From Microplitis mediator (lineage: Eukaryota > Arthropoda > Insecta > Hymenoptera > Braconidae): 64,000 nucleotides of DNA. Each line of letters opens with the position of its first letter. The first letter of the stretch is position 1. The position numbers were made by a program, and so were the translations under genes. Below the pieces are notes generated by a model. That model had not been told where the DNA came from and searched no databases. It worked only from the letters and a program-made list of their open reading frames with translations. Of the stretch, positions 20,030-33,500 are shown one piece after another. The DNA lies in contig NC_079969.1 in NCBI RefSeq assembly GCF_029852145.1, forward strand, positions 20,057,860 to 20,121,859. The letters are read 5' to 3'.

Positions 20030-22760
20030 AAATAGAATTAAGTAAAATATTTGTAAATAAGAGATAGATAAGAATTGTAAAATTAAAATAAGTATGAAAC
20101 AAACAGAGATTAGGAAAATCTAAAACAGATGGAAACTGTTGGGTTTTTCCTAAGTACTTATAGTCTAGACCATAATATGTAAATCCTATTGTTAAAGGTC
20201 CAAACTTCAAAATGAGTGTCTGAGGTGCTGGCGTGTGGACAACTCGAGCAGTTGCAAACCCAAATCCGTATATACCACTTAATTAATTATTTGGAACATG
20301 TAATGACAAATTTGAGGGTAATTTCCTTTCGCCTACGACAGTAGAAATAATAAAAAAAAAGGAAAATTGTTTCGTTTTAGCAAGCCCCTAATAATGAAAA
20401 ATAAGAATAAGGGATCTTAGTAGTAACTGGCATTGATTATAATCATTAACCCTTATATGGCAAGAGTAGCAGCATTTTCTTTTTTGTTTGCAGATAAGGA
20501 GAGTAATGAGAATTGTTACAACTATTTTATAAGTAATAGATTTGAAATGGAATTATGTAATGCTGGCTGGACAATCCATATGGACATTCGCGTTGCCCTC
20601 ATTGGACCCCAACGCTCATTTCTAAGTGCGGAGGTGTGTTACGTCGAGATCGAGCGGGAAAATATTTAATAAATTTTATTTTGTACAAAATAAAAATTTT
20701 TATTTTTCGCGCAAAGCAACTTCGTTCGATAATCTTTTTTTTGTTGCTTCTTATCTTCGACAGCTGTACAGGAGGCTAACAAAGGAATTTCTAATCAGAC
20801 CACCCAAATGCAGTTGTGTGAACCGAGCACTACTACATTTAAATCATAACAGAGGTACAACTTAAACTGCGACTAAGAGTCTAGCACAAGAGTCTCCAAC
20901 CGAGACTTTTTACTTCCCACAGAGTGCCACCAAATTTGACCTAGCCTCTGTTCGATGAGACATCCGGTCTTTTGTTCAATTAAAAGTCGATCCGTATTCT
21001 AATATCTTTTTTATACACGACAGTACATTTATCCCTCTTCAATAAAAGAATATAAAATTGCAGTAACGTCTTCAATATGAGTTTTTAGGCAGCTGTGTTA
21101 ATATCAAGACGAATGACTTATTTCGTAGCTGGAATACATAAAAAACACTTCCAGTATAACCGCTAGACAATAGAATTCGAATTCGTTTAATTGCCCATCA
21201 GCCAATAAAAATTCAGTTATCGAAGTCTTTGTTAAGTTGGTGGCCAACCAACCGTGACGCGATCTTGATAAGACCCAACCCTTCACGTTTCGTCTTAATT
21301 ACCTTACCTGTCCACCAAATCTGTAGTCGCCTGACTCGAACGCTCCCCTACATTCATACCTAGTTCCGAGTCCCAAGACAGAATGCTTCCTCTCAAAATG
21401 ATACCACCCAGCTACTTCCTTTATTGTATTCCATCTTCGATCCGCCACTCACCTTATCACTATATTGACGACCATATTGATCCGCCCTTCTCTAACGATC
21501 ACAGTTTTGGGAATAACCACTCACTATCTTCTGATTGGTTACTCTAACGTTCAAGGGACCTATATGATTATCTCCCTTATCATAGAGCCGTGATGTCCAT
21601 CCAACCACCGATAAGCTGGATGCACATTGGTCCCCCAAAAAAATTAGAATACTTACGCTTGTAAGTAATTTTCAATACCTGGTGGAAGTTCACCTCCTTT
21701 CTCCATGAACACCCCAGGGAGAACAAAGACCCCGAGCATATATAAGGAGCAAGTCTTTTCTATTGTGTTGCCTCGCCTTTGTCTTTATTTTATATTTCTT
21801 AACACCGATCATATCGTCTAACTATTCGGAAGCGATCAGATCTATTTCAATTTTACTTTTGGTTCAAGACTCCAGTCTAAATTTTCGATACATCTCCATT
21901 GAAATACGCTTCAATTTCCCATCGCAATTTGCTACTACTTTTCGATTATTAAATCCGAAGTATAATTATTGCCTATTTTCGGAAAACGGGCCTAACATAA
22001 CATTTTTCCTAAGATATTCATTTTATTCACGCAATTATTGCTCCAGGTCGGAACGCGCGATTACGTGAATAGTGCGGGTTGAATTAGAAAATTATCTAGC
22101 CTCCTGTGCGAGCGTGAATTTGGGCTTGTAAATTCAGCGAAAGTGATTGTGAATAACTCGGTGCCACTTGAAAAGAGCCAACCTCAACGTGATCACCTCC
22201 ATTCAACGCTACTCGAGAGGGTCCAACTCGCCACGGGGTGTCCCAGCAATTGTCCAGCCAACACCAGGTTACAGCAGCCAGCACCTGTTGTATTGTAACA
22301 ACAAACATCTTCAGACTAAATAAAACTACCTGCATCTGTAAGTCCTGGTATTTTCATTTTAACATTAAGAATAATATACATATTCCTGACCTATATCCAT
22401 GCTCGGTACCAAATAACGTGGTCCTCGTTACCCGAGTAAAGAACTTAAGTGTCTTGACTCGAAATTAAGGGACTGTCATATGTTATGTCTGTCTGGACGT
22501 AACAAGACCTTGTGTTTTCGTTTGCAAGGCCTATCAGTAAATATAAAAGAATAAATTTAATTTGCCTTTTAAAATCAAGTTCAGTTTAAGTGTTATTATT
22601 ATATTACATTACAATAAAGAATATTAATCAAATTCAAATTAACTTTTCAAATTGATTTACGCACGATTTTCGATTTAATGAGTAGAACGCCACCACGTTC
22701 TCAAACGGACAAATTTCGAATTTCCAAGAATTTTAGACATACTACAGTATATACAAATGA
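20030..22760 (-). repeat. LTR-retrotransposon-like repeat, copy 1
   Basis: 20030-20255 and 22500-22760 are homologous to 58100-58320 and 58540-58860. The other copy lacks most of the 2.2 kb between. On the minus strand the outer end reads TGTAGTATGTCTAAAATTC, a plausible LTR start. The middle contains a TATA box (CATATATAAGG near 21738) on the plus strand and a possible second LTR-like unit. No convincing protein is encoded; the short open frames in it have no family motifs. Confidence 0.45.
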
Positions 22761-24576
22761 AGTATATATTGATTTATAGTTTCTGTGTAACATAACTGTA
22801 TAATGAATCAGCTGTAATTTTTGTATCATGTTCCCATATAGCAGTTTTTTTTTCAAGGTTTGTACAAGCTTGCTTTCAAGTTCTATAGTTGGTAGCGTCA
22901 CCATTCACGTATGGGTCCCGCTCCAGATATTTGGGGCAGATTTGAATTGCTAGTCTTATGCTATCTTTCCACAAGAATTTAGATGAAGTTATTATTCAAT
23001 TCTTGGGGAAAATCGGCGCCAGAAGTATGTTGAATCTACCTTTTTTTTTTCCTTTTTGGCTATCGTCCCGATAAGGCCACGTGCCAGATCCTGTAGTAGT
23101 ATCTACCTTGCGCATGGCTTGCTCAAGATCTGCTCATGTTGAAACTGGTGGGGAAAGGAATAGTATAGGGAGTATCGCGCGTTTTGAGCAGATCTTGGGC
23201 AAGCCATGCGCAAGTATCTGCTGCAAGTTTCTTGGGCAAGAAATGTGTCAGAAACTTTTGGCTGCACCATGTTAGAAATATCTTCGATATTCTTGCCTAC
23301 AATACCATGAGCAAATCATGCACAATTGTTTAGTCAGTTCCTTGCGACACAACTTGCACAAGGCACATACGTATAGAAAGAGTTACTAGTAACTATGGGC
23401 CTTGCACAAGGCTTTTATACAAGAACACTTGCCTAAGTACGTGTCACTTGGGTTCAATAATCTGTATTTAGATTATATAACAAAATTTTTTTCGAATCAA
23501 TGTCTCTTTAATTTTTAAAAATCGTGTAAATACGATGATATTCAGATATTCAAAAAAAAGTCTAGAAAGTAAGTAATTATTCGTATATTCTATTAATACA
23601 ATTAAATAATATTATAATATTTCAGCAGAACAATGTATTCCAGTTCTCATATCATTATTATCAATTACATATGTACAATCATAAAGTAGACCTATATGTA
23701 AAGTATTACGATCCATGATTTTATCTTATTTTTATAAATACTATATTTATTACTATTATTATTAGTATTTTTGAATCGTTTTGTTTGACAAAAGTTTGAA
23801 TACATAAAAAAATAAGGAACTAAATTTTAGCGTGTCCATTAAGTATAATCGCATTTACGATTAATGAGAAAGAAACTGCCGTCAGAAGACCACGGCGTAA
23901 TAGTTATAATAAAAAATTTTGATATCGTTTCTTTAGATAAAGTAAAAGATCTAGTACCCGATTAGGAAACTAGTACTCGATTACTCCATATATTTGTATA
24001 TTTATATTTAGTAAAATTTAGTAAATATAGATATACAAATACATGATTGATCGGGTAATTCCCTGATCGGGTACTGGGTCTCTTACGTTACTTTGAATTT
24101 AAAAGTTCAATTTTATATTTATTTAGTCGTGTCATATTTTTCGATATCATTCGTATCTTTTTTTTCTATCTGATACTCAACTTTTCCATTTATAAATTTA
24201 TCGATTACATGTGTCATTTATAATTAATCGATTTGAATCCTCATTATTCAGTTAGGGATGACGATAAAAGCATCTATGCGATGCGTGTTTTTTTAATGTC
24301 AAATGTTGATGCAAGACAAGGACATAATCGACTATGAGGCCGCGTAAATAAAAGAAAGATTACATACAATAACGAGAATAAGTTCTATCGATAAAATATT
24401 CTCAATTTCATTATCATATCTGATGTTTCTATACTGACTGAGTATTGTTTTTATAAAATTGATATTTTACGTTGTTTTCTCTTGATTTTTCACATTCAGT
24501 GATATATATGATAATCATTTATAAAGTTTAATGAATACAAGGAGAATCTTGCGGGAGTAAAATTAAAGATTTTTTT
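22761..24576. other. Intergenic DNA with two small foldbacks
   Basis: A palindrome at 23109-23137/23186-23214 (TTGCGCATGGCTTGCTCAAG and its inverse) lies in a zone of CTTGCNCAAG motifs to about 23440. A second foldback around 23950-24095 carries CGATCGGGTA-like ends. No gene is seen; the interval precedes the 3' end of the synaptotagmin gene. Confidence 0.5.
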
Positions 24577-27500
24577 TTACTCTCTAAGTTTGTGCCAGTC
24601 GGCAATTTGCCGTCTAGGTGAACTACAAACTTCATTCCAATGAACCAATGCTGACCCTTGGCATTTTGATCCACCAAGTTCTAGTCGTCCAATCACCTAA
24701 TTAAAATCATTTTCAATTTATTTATTACTTACTTATTACTATTATTAAAAAAAAAAATTAATAATTTGGTAATTACCTCATTTTTCGTAACACGGTCCCA
24801 ATCTAATAGCATAAATTCCAGGCTGATATTTCCAAGTCCATCGATGCCATTAGGTATCTCAAAGACAAAAGATTCATTAAAAACTGGACTCAGCGTCCGT
24901 TTTTTAACGTGTGTCTTTTTCTTAGCTATACGTTGTGAATTATAAAGTAAATATATTTTAACATATGGGTCAGCCAAACCGGTAACATCCATCTTTGGTA
25001 AATTTCTTGCTTTCAAAACAACTACTGTTAGTCGATTTGCTGCTGGCTGCCAGCACAAAGAAACTAATAGCTCTCCTCTACCTTGTGATTGGATCTATGT
25101 TATGAAAATAATTAATAGGATAATTATGTTTTTATTTTTAAAATACAAAATGTGCAGGATTTTCCATATAAAATCAACATCTTTTTTCATTTTGATTGTA
25201 ACTAAATTAACTCCGTGACTTGAGTTGCTTAGAGCAATATGGATAGTTAGAAATGGAAAAAGAAAGTGTTCTATATTTACTTCATTTTTAAACAGCAATT
25301 CTTTATCTAATTACTCATCATCGTCACTGTATTAAATTTTATGAATATTTGTACTCAAAATTCGCTAATAGAAAATTGAAAAACTGAAAAATATTGGGTT
25401 TTTTTAATAGTTGAAGTAAAACTTAATCGAGACTTTCTCGAGAGTAAAAATTTTTGTAAAAACAGCAGATACTGAAAGTAAATATAAGTTTTGAGACTAT
25501 TCAATTTCCGTTCATAAAAAAAAACTTCCCTGGCGGACCCAATATTACGGTATAATTACCGTACATTACGGTACTAGGGTAGTATACCGTAATTCTACCA
25601 TAGCCTTATCGTGGTCCTGCCATAATTATACCGTAATTATACTGTAGTCCTACCGTAATCTTACCGTAGCGTGACTGTACGGATACGTTTAATTTACAGT
25701 AAAACTGCGATAAAAATACGGTATCTACTTGGGCGATCATCAGTAGACAAGTGCTTGTTCTTGATTAAAAGTAATATCTTTACTGATAATTACAAGAGTC
25801 ACCGTAAAGCCTATACACGGAGAAAAAAATATAGTAACAATTACAATATTGTAGTAAAATTGACTAACAGATATGAGTAAATACATTCTATATTTTAACT
25901 ATTACAAAACATTTAGTAAAATTTACTGGTGTGAAATTATTACATAAGAAGATATTAAAAATTATTGTGCGTAATGTATTTTTTGCCCACACAATTATAT
26001 TTTTGACCATCTGTATAGTGAATTTTACTATAATTATTTTCATTAAATACAAATTTAAGAAATTATATTTTCTAATACAATATAGTATTTGTTAATATAC
26101 AAAGATATTAAAAATTATAATGCGTAATGTATTTTTTGCTAACACGATTATATTTTTAACTTTCCACTAAGAAAATCGGTGATTTTTGAAAAATTTGGGA
26201 AGTTATTGTTTTCACCCCGATTTCCTAAAATCGAGTTTTCATCAGATGTCGACGTTTTGAGGTCCTCGAAAGCTATTCTGAGTATTTTCAGAATGATGTC
26301 CGAGTGTGTGTGTGTATGTGTGTGGGGAGTGTGTGTAATAGGGTGTATCATTTTAAGGCTATATTTTTTTTTACTGCTATACTGGAAAATCTGGTAGTAT
26401 ATAGAAAATTAAAAGTTATGCCGCTGGGCTAAAGGGTTTAAGTCCGATAGCGACTTAGCTCATCAAAAAATTTGATTTCCCATTTAAATAACACGGGAAA
26501 TTTTTTTTATAACTTTGAGTATTTTTAACTCGTGAACAAATCAATAGATCGAATTAACTAATACATATTTTTGTAGAAAATTGAACGCCCCACAAAAAAG
26601 GTCTCTTATCATTTTTTGATAAATCCATCTGTACATAAAAACCCTGATTATATCTGAACTAAAACCCCCGGATTTATTTTTACTTCTTGAAGCTATTCTT
26701 AAAAGGGTTTAGAAAAGATTGCCGTTAGAAAAATTAAAAATTTCGATTTTTTACTTCTTTATTAAGAACCCGATGAAAAAAGATTTTGTCTAATCATATA
26801 TAATCATGCATAATTGTCTATATATGATCAGATCCGAAAATTGGCCAGGTCTGATCATACATAACTTGATCTGTTTATATATGAACAGATATGTTCATAT
26901 ATGATCATGCATGAACGAATATAGTCATTTTTAGAATCTCATTTAGAATATCTGTAAATTATTAATTAAGTAGTTTAATTAGGATTTATTGTCTTCATCA
27001 ATATAAATGTCGGTTAAAATTAAATAAAAAAAAAAAAAAATTATTAACCATTGACTATTATTTTACTACGAGGTCACCCGTTCAATTAATGTCCCACGTC
27101 GATGCTGCTTAACTTTGGTAATCGATGGTTTGTTGTCTGATCCTCTAGTCTGTGATACACTTACAATTGAGAAACGTTTATGGCATTACTTAACTCAAAT
27201 AATCAAATTGATCCATCCTACGTAAATAATGCACCTAATGATAAATTTGGTTTTGTACATAAAATACAATAGAATTCATCAGATACATATAATCAAATCT
27301 ATTTATCTATCAACTTATAAATATTCGTATATCAATCGATTTCGATTAATACTTTTAAATTGCTGCCGGAACCTTTGAATATTTTTTAAGTATTGGGGAT
27401 TTAAGTTTGATTGATAGTTGACAGAATAAAAATTTAATAACATTGATATTAAAAAATTGCCATATTATTTAATATATATATATATATATATATATTAGAC

Positions 27501-30500
27501 TGATTAAAAAAAAATCGACTAATTTTTTTTTTCTTCATTACATCGAAAATATTGTTAGAAATGACGAAAAAAAAATACTGTGAAAGTTTGAGCTCTTAAT
27601 ATTAATATTAACAGCTGCCGCATCGCAATTTTCTATTTCCCATTTAAATAACAAGGGAAAATTTATTCTTTAAGCTTTGGAATTTTGTAGCTTTCGGTAG
27701 GACCAATACTTTTAAATGTTCAAGACATAATTTTATGGGAAATTTGATGCTCTACAAAAAAGGTCTCTTATAATTTTTCAATATTTTTATTTCTTCAAGA
27801 GTTATTCAAAGTTAAAGTTAGATTGACGATAAATTTTTACATTTTTAAATGTTTTGACGCAACCATCAACTTTATCGGAAAATTTTACAGGACATTTTTT
27901 GTAGAGCATTTTATTTCCTACAATTTATCTCGGAGAAAATTTTTGATATTTCTCACAAGTCGTAAGTTATTCGCAATTAACTGAAAATTTAATGTAATTA
28001 ATTTTAAGCAACAAAATTTAGATTATTTAAGAAAATTTTCAGTTAATTGCAAATAACTTACGACTTGTGAGAAATATCAAAAATTTTCTCTTAGATAAGT
28101 TGTAGGAAATAAAATGCTCTACATAAAATGTCCTGTAAAATTATCCGATAAAGTTGATGGTTGCGTCAAAAAATTTAAAAAATGTAAAAATTTATCGTCA
28201 ATCTGACTTTAACTTTGAATAACTTTTGAAGAAATAAAAATATCGAAAAATTATAAGAGACCTTTTTTGTAGAGCATCAAATTTCCCATAAGAATATGTC
28301 TTGAACATTTAAAAGTATTGGTTCTACCGAAAGCTACAAAATTCCAAAGCTTAAAAAATAAATTTTCCCTTGTTATTTAAATGGGAAATAGAAAATCGCG
28401 ATGCGGCAGCTGTTAATATTAATATTAAGAGCTCAAACTTTCACAGTATTTTTTTTTTCGTCATTTCCAACAATATTTTTGATATAATGAAGAAAAAAAA
28501 AATTAGTCGATTTTTTTGAATCAGTCTAATATATATATTTAAATATTTATGGTTTCATATCAATGAAGTCTGATCAGATTTAATCACACATAGACATATA
28601 TAACTACATAAAGGTTCATATCAGTCATGTCTGATCAGATCTAATTATATATGGATTTGTATCAATCATGTCTGATCAGATTTAATTATGTATAGACTTA
28701 TATATGATCACATATAGGGTCATAACAGCCAGGTATGATTGTATCTAATTATATATAGACTCATATATGATCAGATCTGATCATATATAGACTTATATAT
28801 GGTTACATATGGAGTTAGGACAGCCAGGTATGATTATATCTAATTATATAGAGACTCATATATGATCAGACTTGATCATATATAGACTTGTATATGATTA
28901 TATATGGGGTCATAACAGCCAGGTATGATCAGATCTAACTATATATAGACTTATATATAAATAGATCTGATCATATATATACTTATGTATGATTATATAT
29001 GGGGTTATAACAGCCAGATATGATTATATCTAATTATACATAGACTCATATATAATCAGATCTGATCAGATCTAATTATATATAGACTTATATATAGTCA
29101 GATATGATCATATAAAGACTTCTATATGGGCTTATAACAGCCAGGTATGATCAGATCTAATTATGTATGGGGTCATATATAATTATATATGACCCCATAT
29201 ATAATCATGCATGATTATATATAACTTCATATATGATTATATATGATGATATATGATCATATATATGAACATATATAATCATATATGATTAGACAAAATC
29301 TTTTTCATCAGGAATGTAAAGCATTGAAAAATAAAAAACGTGAATAAAGCAATCAAAAAAATTTATTTTTTTGATTATTTTTTTTTTTTTATTGCTAAAA
29401 GCTACACAACAATAATTTTAAAAAAATTTTTACTCACATTATTTAAATAATTGTTATAAACAAATGCATTGTTCAAAAGATTTAATAAGATTTTAAAAGT
29501 ATTCATAAAAATGACTTTTATTCATAATTAATTAAGCAATTGAGTTAAAGCTTCGGTTAAAAGCTCAATTTGTTTAATGATTAATGGAGAATAAAAAAGA
29601 CTTGAAGTGTTGTAGTTGTGTCTTCAATAAGTTATTTTAATAACAATGAAGAAGAGCAGAAAGATAGCGACAAGTCCAAGTGTACAATAATTTAAAAAAT
29701 TATATAAAAAATAAATTTTTTCTACAAAAAAAAAAACGCATGGTTGTTTTTAGTATTTGAAAAAAAATATTGCAAAAAAATATTTTTTTAAGAAACGATT
29801 TTTTTCTTAAAAATCCTTATTTTTTTAAGCCTTTTTTTTCTCAAAAAAAAATTTTATTAAATCTAATTATCAATGCATTTGTTTATAACAATTATTTAAA
29901 TAATGCAAGTAACAATTTTTTGCAAATTGTTGTTATGTAGCTTTCAGCAATAAAAAAACCAAATAATCAAAAAAATAAATTTTCTTGATTGTTTTATTTA
30001 CATTTTTTATTTTTCAATGCTTTAGATTGTTAATAAAATCGAAATTTTTTAATTTTTTCACTGGCGATCTTTTCTAAACCTTTTCAAGAATAGCTTCAAG
30101 AAGTAAAAAAAATCCGGGGTTTATAGTTTAGAAATAATCAGAGATTTTATATAAGCTTTCAACAAGTAAAAATTAACTAATTTTAACAAAAGCATAGTTG
30201 ATTAAAAAATTGGGGTAAAAATTTTTTGTCTGTAGATTATTATTGATTTATGTGTTCAGAAAGTACCAAATTGTTTTATTCCTTAATATTTAAATTTCAT
30301 CGACTCTGGGCCCATTTTGAAAACACTCTGATTTCATCCTGTACTCATTTTGAGCCTATTTTAAAAACACTTTGATTTCATTCTGGACTCACTTTGGGTC
30401 CATTCTGAAAACTCTTTGATTTCATTCTGGATGCCCTTTGGGTCCATTCTGAAAACACTTTGATCTACTCTGGATCAATTCTGAAACCACTTTGGTTTCA

Positions 30501-33500
30501 CTCTGGAAAAAGGGCACAAAACCACTCTGGAAACATACTGGATTTAGAATGTTTACATTCTAACTATGATTCCAGAGTGTTTCCAGAGTGGGTTGACGGT
30601 CGCAAGGGTTCTCATAATAAATAATATAATAGCATAACAATAAGTAAAATATAACTTACAAAATATAAAATGTACATAAAATATAACAATATATATAAAG
30701 TATATACTCCAAGAATTTATCGCTAAAATTTAACTTGAATAAAATAAAGTAATCACAACAAAAATGAATGATTCTTCGTCTGAAGGTTCTACCGACGAGC
30801 AATGTTATGCCAAAGTTACTGGCAGTTTATGTTATGAGTATTATAAATACAATAATAAAGTTTTATTTGAACTGTGAATTTTAAAAATTTTTTACTTTAA
30901 ATTATATTACTGTCCTTCGCGGAGTAAAATTTTTATTAGTTTTGGATGCGCGCCCTGACCGGCAAAACCTCGGCTTCGCCTCGGTTTTGCAAAAGTCGGG
31001 CCCGCCTCCCCTCCCCACCATTTGCAAAGTCCTCGGTTTTGTAAAATACGCAGGTATTGTAGTATAATTAATAACCTTATTGTTAAACGTAATTTCGGTG
31101 GAGAATCAAGAAAAATAATATACGACCCACAGCCAAAAAGTTGGATACCCTGGCGCATGTGATATTATGGCCGAGGCGAAACCTCGGCCATAATATCACA
31201 TGCGCCAAGAAATCCAATTTTCTGGCTTAGGGACGTAATATACGATACAATACCAAAAACGGGTTTTTCCGTTATCCTTCATGTTTTCTATTGTGTTTCG
31301 GTAATGTGCAATAAGTGCTAAAAAAAAAATTTTCTTATTTTTTTTCTGTCTACACGGAAAGATTGGAACCCGACTAGTTACTGTTCTGCACCAGACTCAG
31401 TACGGTGCTGGAAGAAAATGCTCGATTGTGGTGCAGCGCCACACTGATTACTGTGCGGAACCTGACTAAGTCGTGTGCGCATATAATTCAGTCAGGTTCT
31501 GCACAGTAATCAGTGTGGCACTGCACCCCAATCGAGCATTTTCTTCCAGCACCGTACTTAGTCGGGTGCAGAACAGTAACCAGTCGGGCTTCAATCTTTC
31601 CGTGTACATACTGGTATGTTTATAATATTTGAAAATGAAAAAAAAAATTTTTTGCATTCAAAATTCTCATTCTTACTTGTTAGTTTACTATTAGATCTTT
31701 TAGATAATTATTTAATAAAAAATTATTTTAAATAATAGAAAATATTTAAGCTTCATTTTCAGATTAAAGCTTAAATTTTTTTTACTTTTTGTATTTGCAC
31801 TAAATGTATTACCTTTTAAATCATGAGACCTGTATTTTTGATAACTTGAATAATTTTCTAATCAATTTAAAAGATAATATAGTTGCTTGAGATTGTATGT
31901 AAGCAAGCAAGTTGAAAAAAAATAATGTTAATAAAATAAATTTTAAATGCTCCAAGAAAAGTCCGTTATGATTTAATATGGATTCCTCTATATATTTTAT
32001 TTATTGCATACCTTTAAGCTTCGAGGACAAATTTCTCGGCATAATGATATCTCTTGGTTGTCCATATTTTCTAATCCAAAAATAGAAGACAAACTACATA
32101 TAACTTCACCAATCATAGCATCACGAGAATACCTATCAAAGCTTAGCACAATAAAGTGCAGACTGATTTTCTTTAAATAAATAAATAACCATTATTATAC
32201 AAATAAAATAATTTAGCCTTAAGGGAGACCACTAGTGTGACCGCCGGAAAAAAAGATGATTTTAGGGAATTGAAAAAAAAACTATTGCATGGAATATTTT
32301 AAGGATACATTTGTGCACGGAGAGAAATTCCAAGTAAATATGCCTATGCAGCACAGTAATCATTACATTACTATATAGTTTGTGTAACACCACTCTTATG
32401 TGACTGCTTATATAAACTATAGAGTAATGTGATTATTACAATGCTGCATAAACGCAGAGAATTTTTGAGTAAAAATTACCCATAAAATTTGGTACTGTAA
32501 GGACATCTAGCCAGTAACTAAATTTTTACTAGGTTGTTAGTAGAAATTGCACTTCATCTACTTGATATCGAGTAGTATATTTTACAATGTGCATGGGAAA
32601 AATTTTGATATTTACCATATGTCTTTATAGTATCAAACACTTTGGGTAATTTTTACTAAAAATTTCTCTGTGTGTAGGCATATTTACTTGACATTTCAGT
32701 CCGTGTGGATATGTAATGAATACAAGATCAAATTTTTGGACCAAAAAATTCAAAATTCATCGAATTATTCACAATTTCCTAACGCTCCAGAAAAAAAAGT
32801 TCTTCCACTGCTGTAGTGATGGCGATCTTCACAATGTATGAAATCAAAAAAACCAAAAAGTTTATTAAACTAGAAAGTATTTCCCGTACAATGACCCTTG
32901 GACTAAGAAAAAAATTGAAATTTAACAAAATGACGGAGTTTTGAAAAGAAATTCCAAATTTGGCGCGAAAATTTGATAATTTTTAGTTTGCCGAAATTAA
33001 ATTTTTGATTCGATCAGAAAACTGAAGTTTCATGGTAAGTAGAATTATATATAAAAAAATCTACAATTTGAATCAAATTAATCGGATGATTTGTCTTCGA
33101 GTTATAACTGCAACAATTTTGAAAAATGTATTTTCGAAAACCGATAAGTGGATGCACTTCAGATGGCTGTAACTAAAAAAAAACTATTCGAGATATGCAC
33201 TTTTAATTGGAGTATATTATTTTTGAAAGTAAAGACTACCGAACTATGCAAAAAAAAATGATTTTTTCAAACTCTCACACTAGTGGTCCACCTAACAAAA
33301 AATATTTAAATAGTTGATTTACCTGCAGTTGGCTCTGAGAAACACCAAAAAAGGTAAAATCTTCATCATAAACAGGATCACGGGTGTTTCTTAATACTCT
33401 TGTTTTTACTCTATCCTCTTTATCTGGTAACAGCTGAAGCTTAACATAAGGGTCACTGGTTTGATGTCCACGCGCAGGCAATCCTGTGCATTTGACAACT

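Larger units (their letters stand above)
26769..29312. mobile_element. CCCGATG/CCCGGG TIR element copy 1 with GATC-ATATAT arrays
   Basis: Ends: CCCGATGAAAAAAGATTTTG (left) and the inverse of CCTGATGAAAAAGATTTTG (right). It matches the element at 35920-37416 over most of its length: TIR, a 5S-like segment, then a long array of TATATGATCAGATCTGATCA and CATAACAGCCAGGTATGATC units. It contains an extra foldback (27498-28526) absent from the other copy. No transposase. Confidence 0.8.
26430..30230. mobile_element. Large foldback element interrupted by a CCCGATG element
   Basis: Sequence left of 26769 (for example CTTGAAGCTATTCTTAAAAG near 26685) returns inverted right of 29313 (near 30075-30100), and 29320-29430 returns inverted around 29930-30025. 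The palindrome therefore pre-dates the 2.5 kb insert at 26769-29312 in its left arm. Outer borders are uncertain. Confidence 0.55.

Noticed and set aside
20433..20865. Two overlapping frames of 78-79 residues
   Set aside because: No motif, and they lie within a repeat shared in part with the 58 kb region.
21763..22068. 101-residue hydrophobic frame with signal-like start
   Set aside because: It lies in an LTR-like repeat, has no recognisable domain and no partner exons that I can find.
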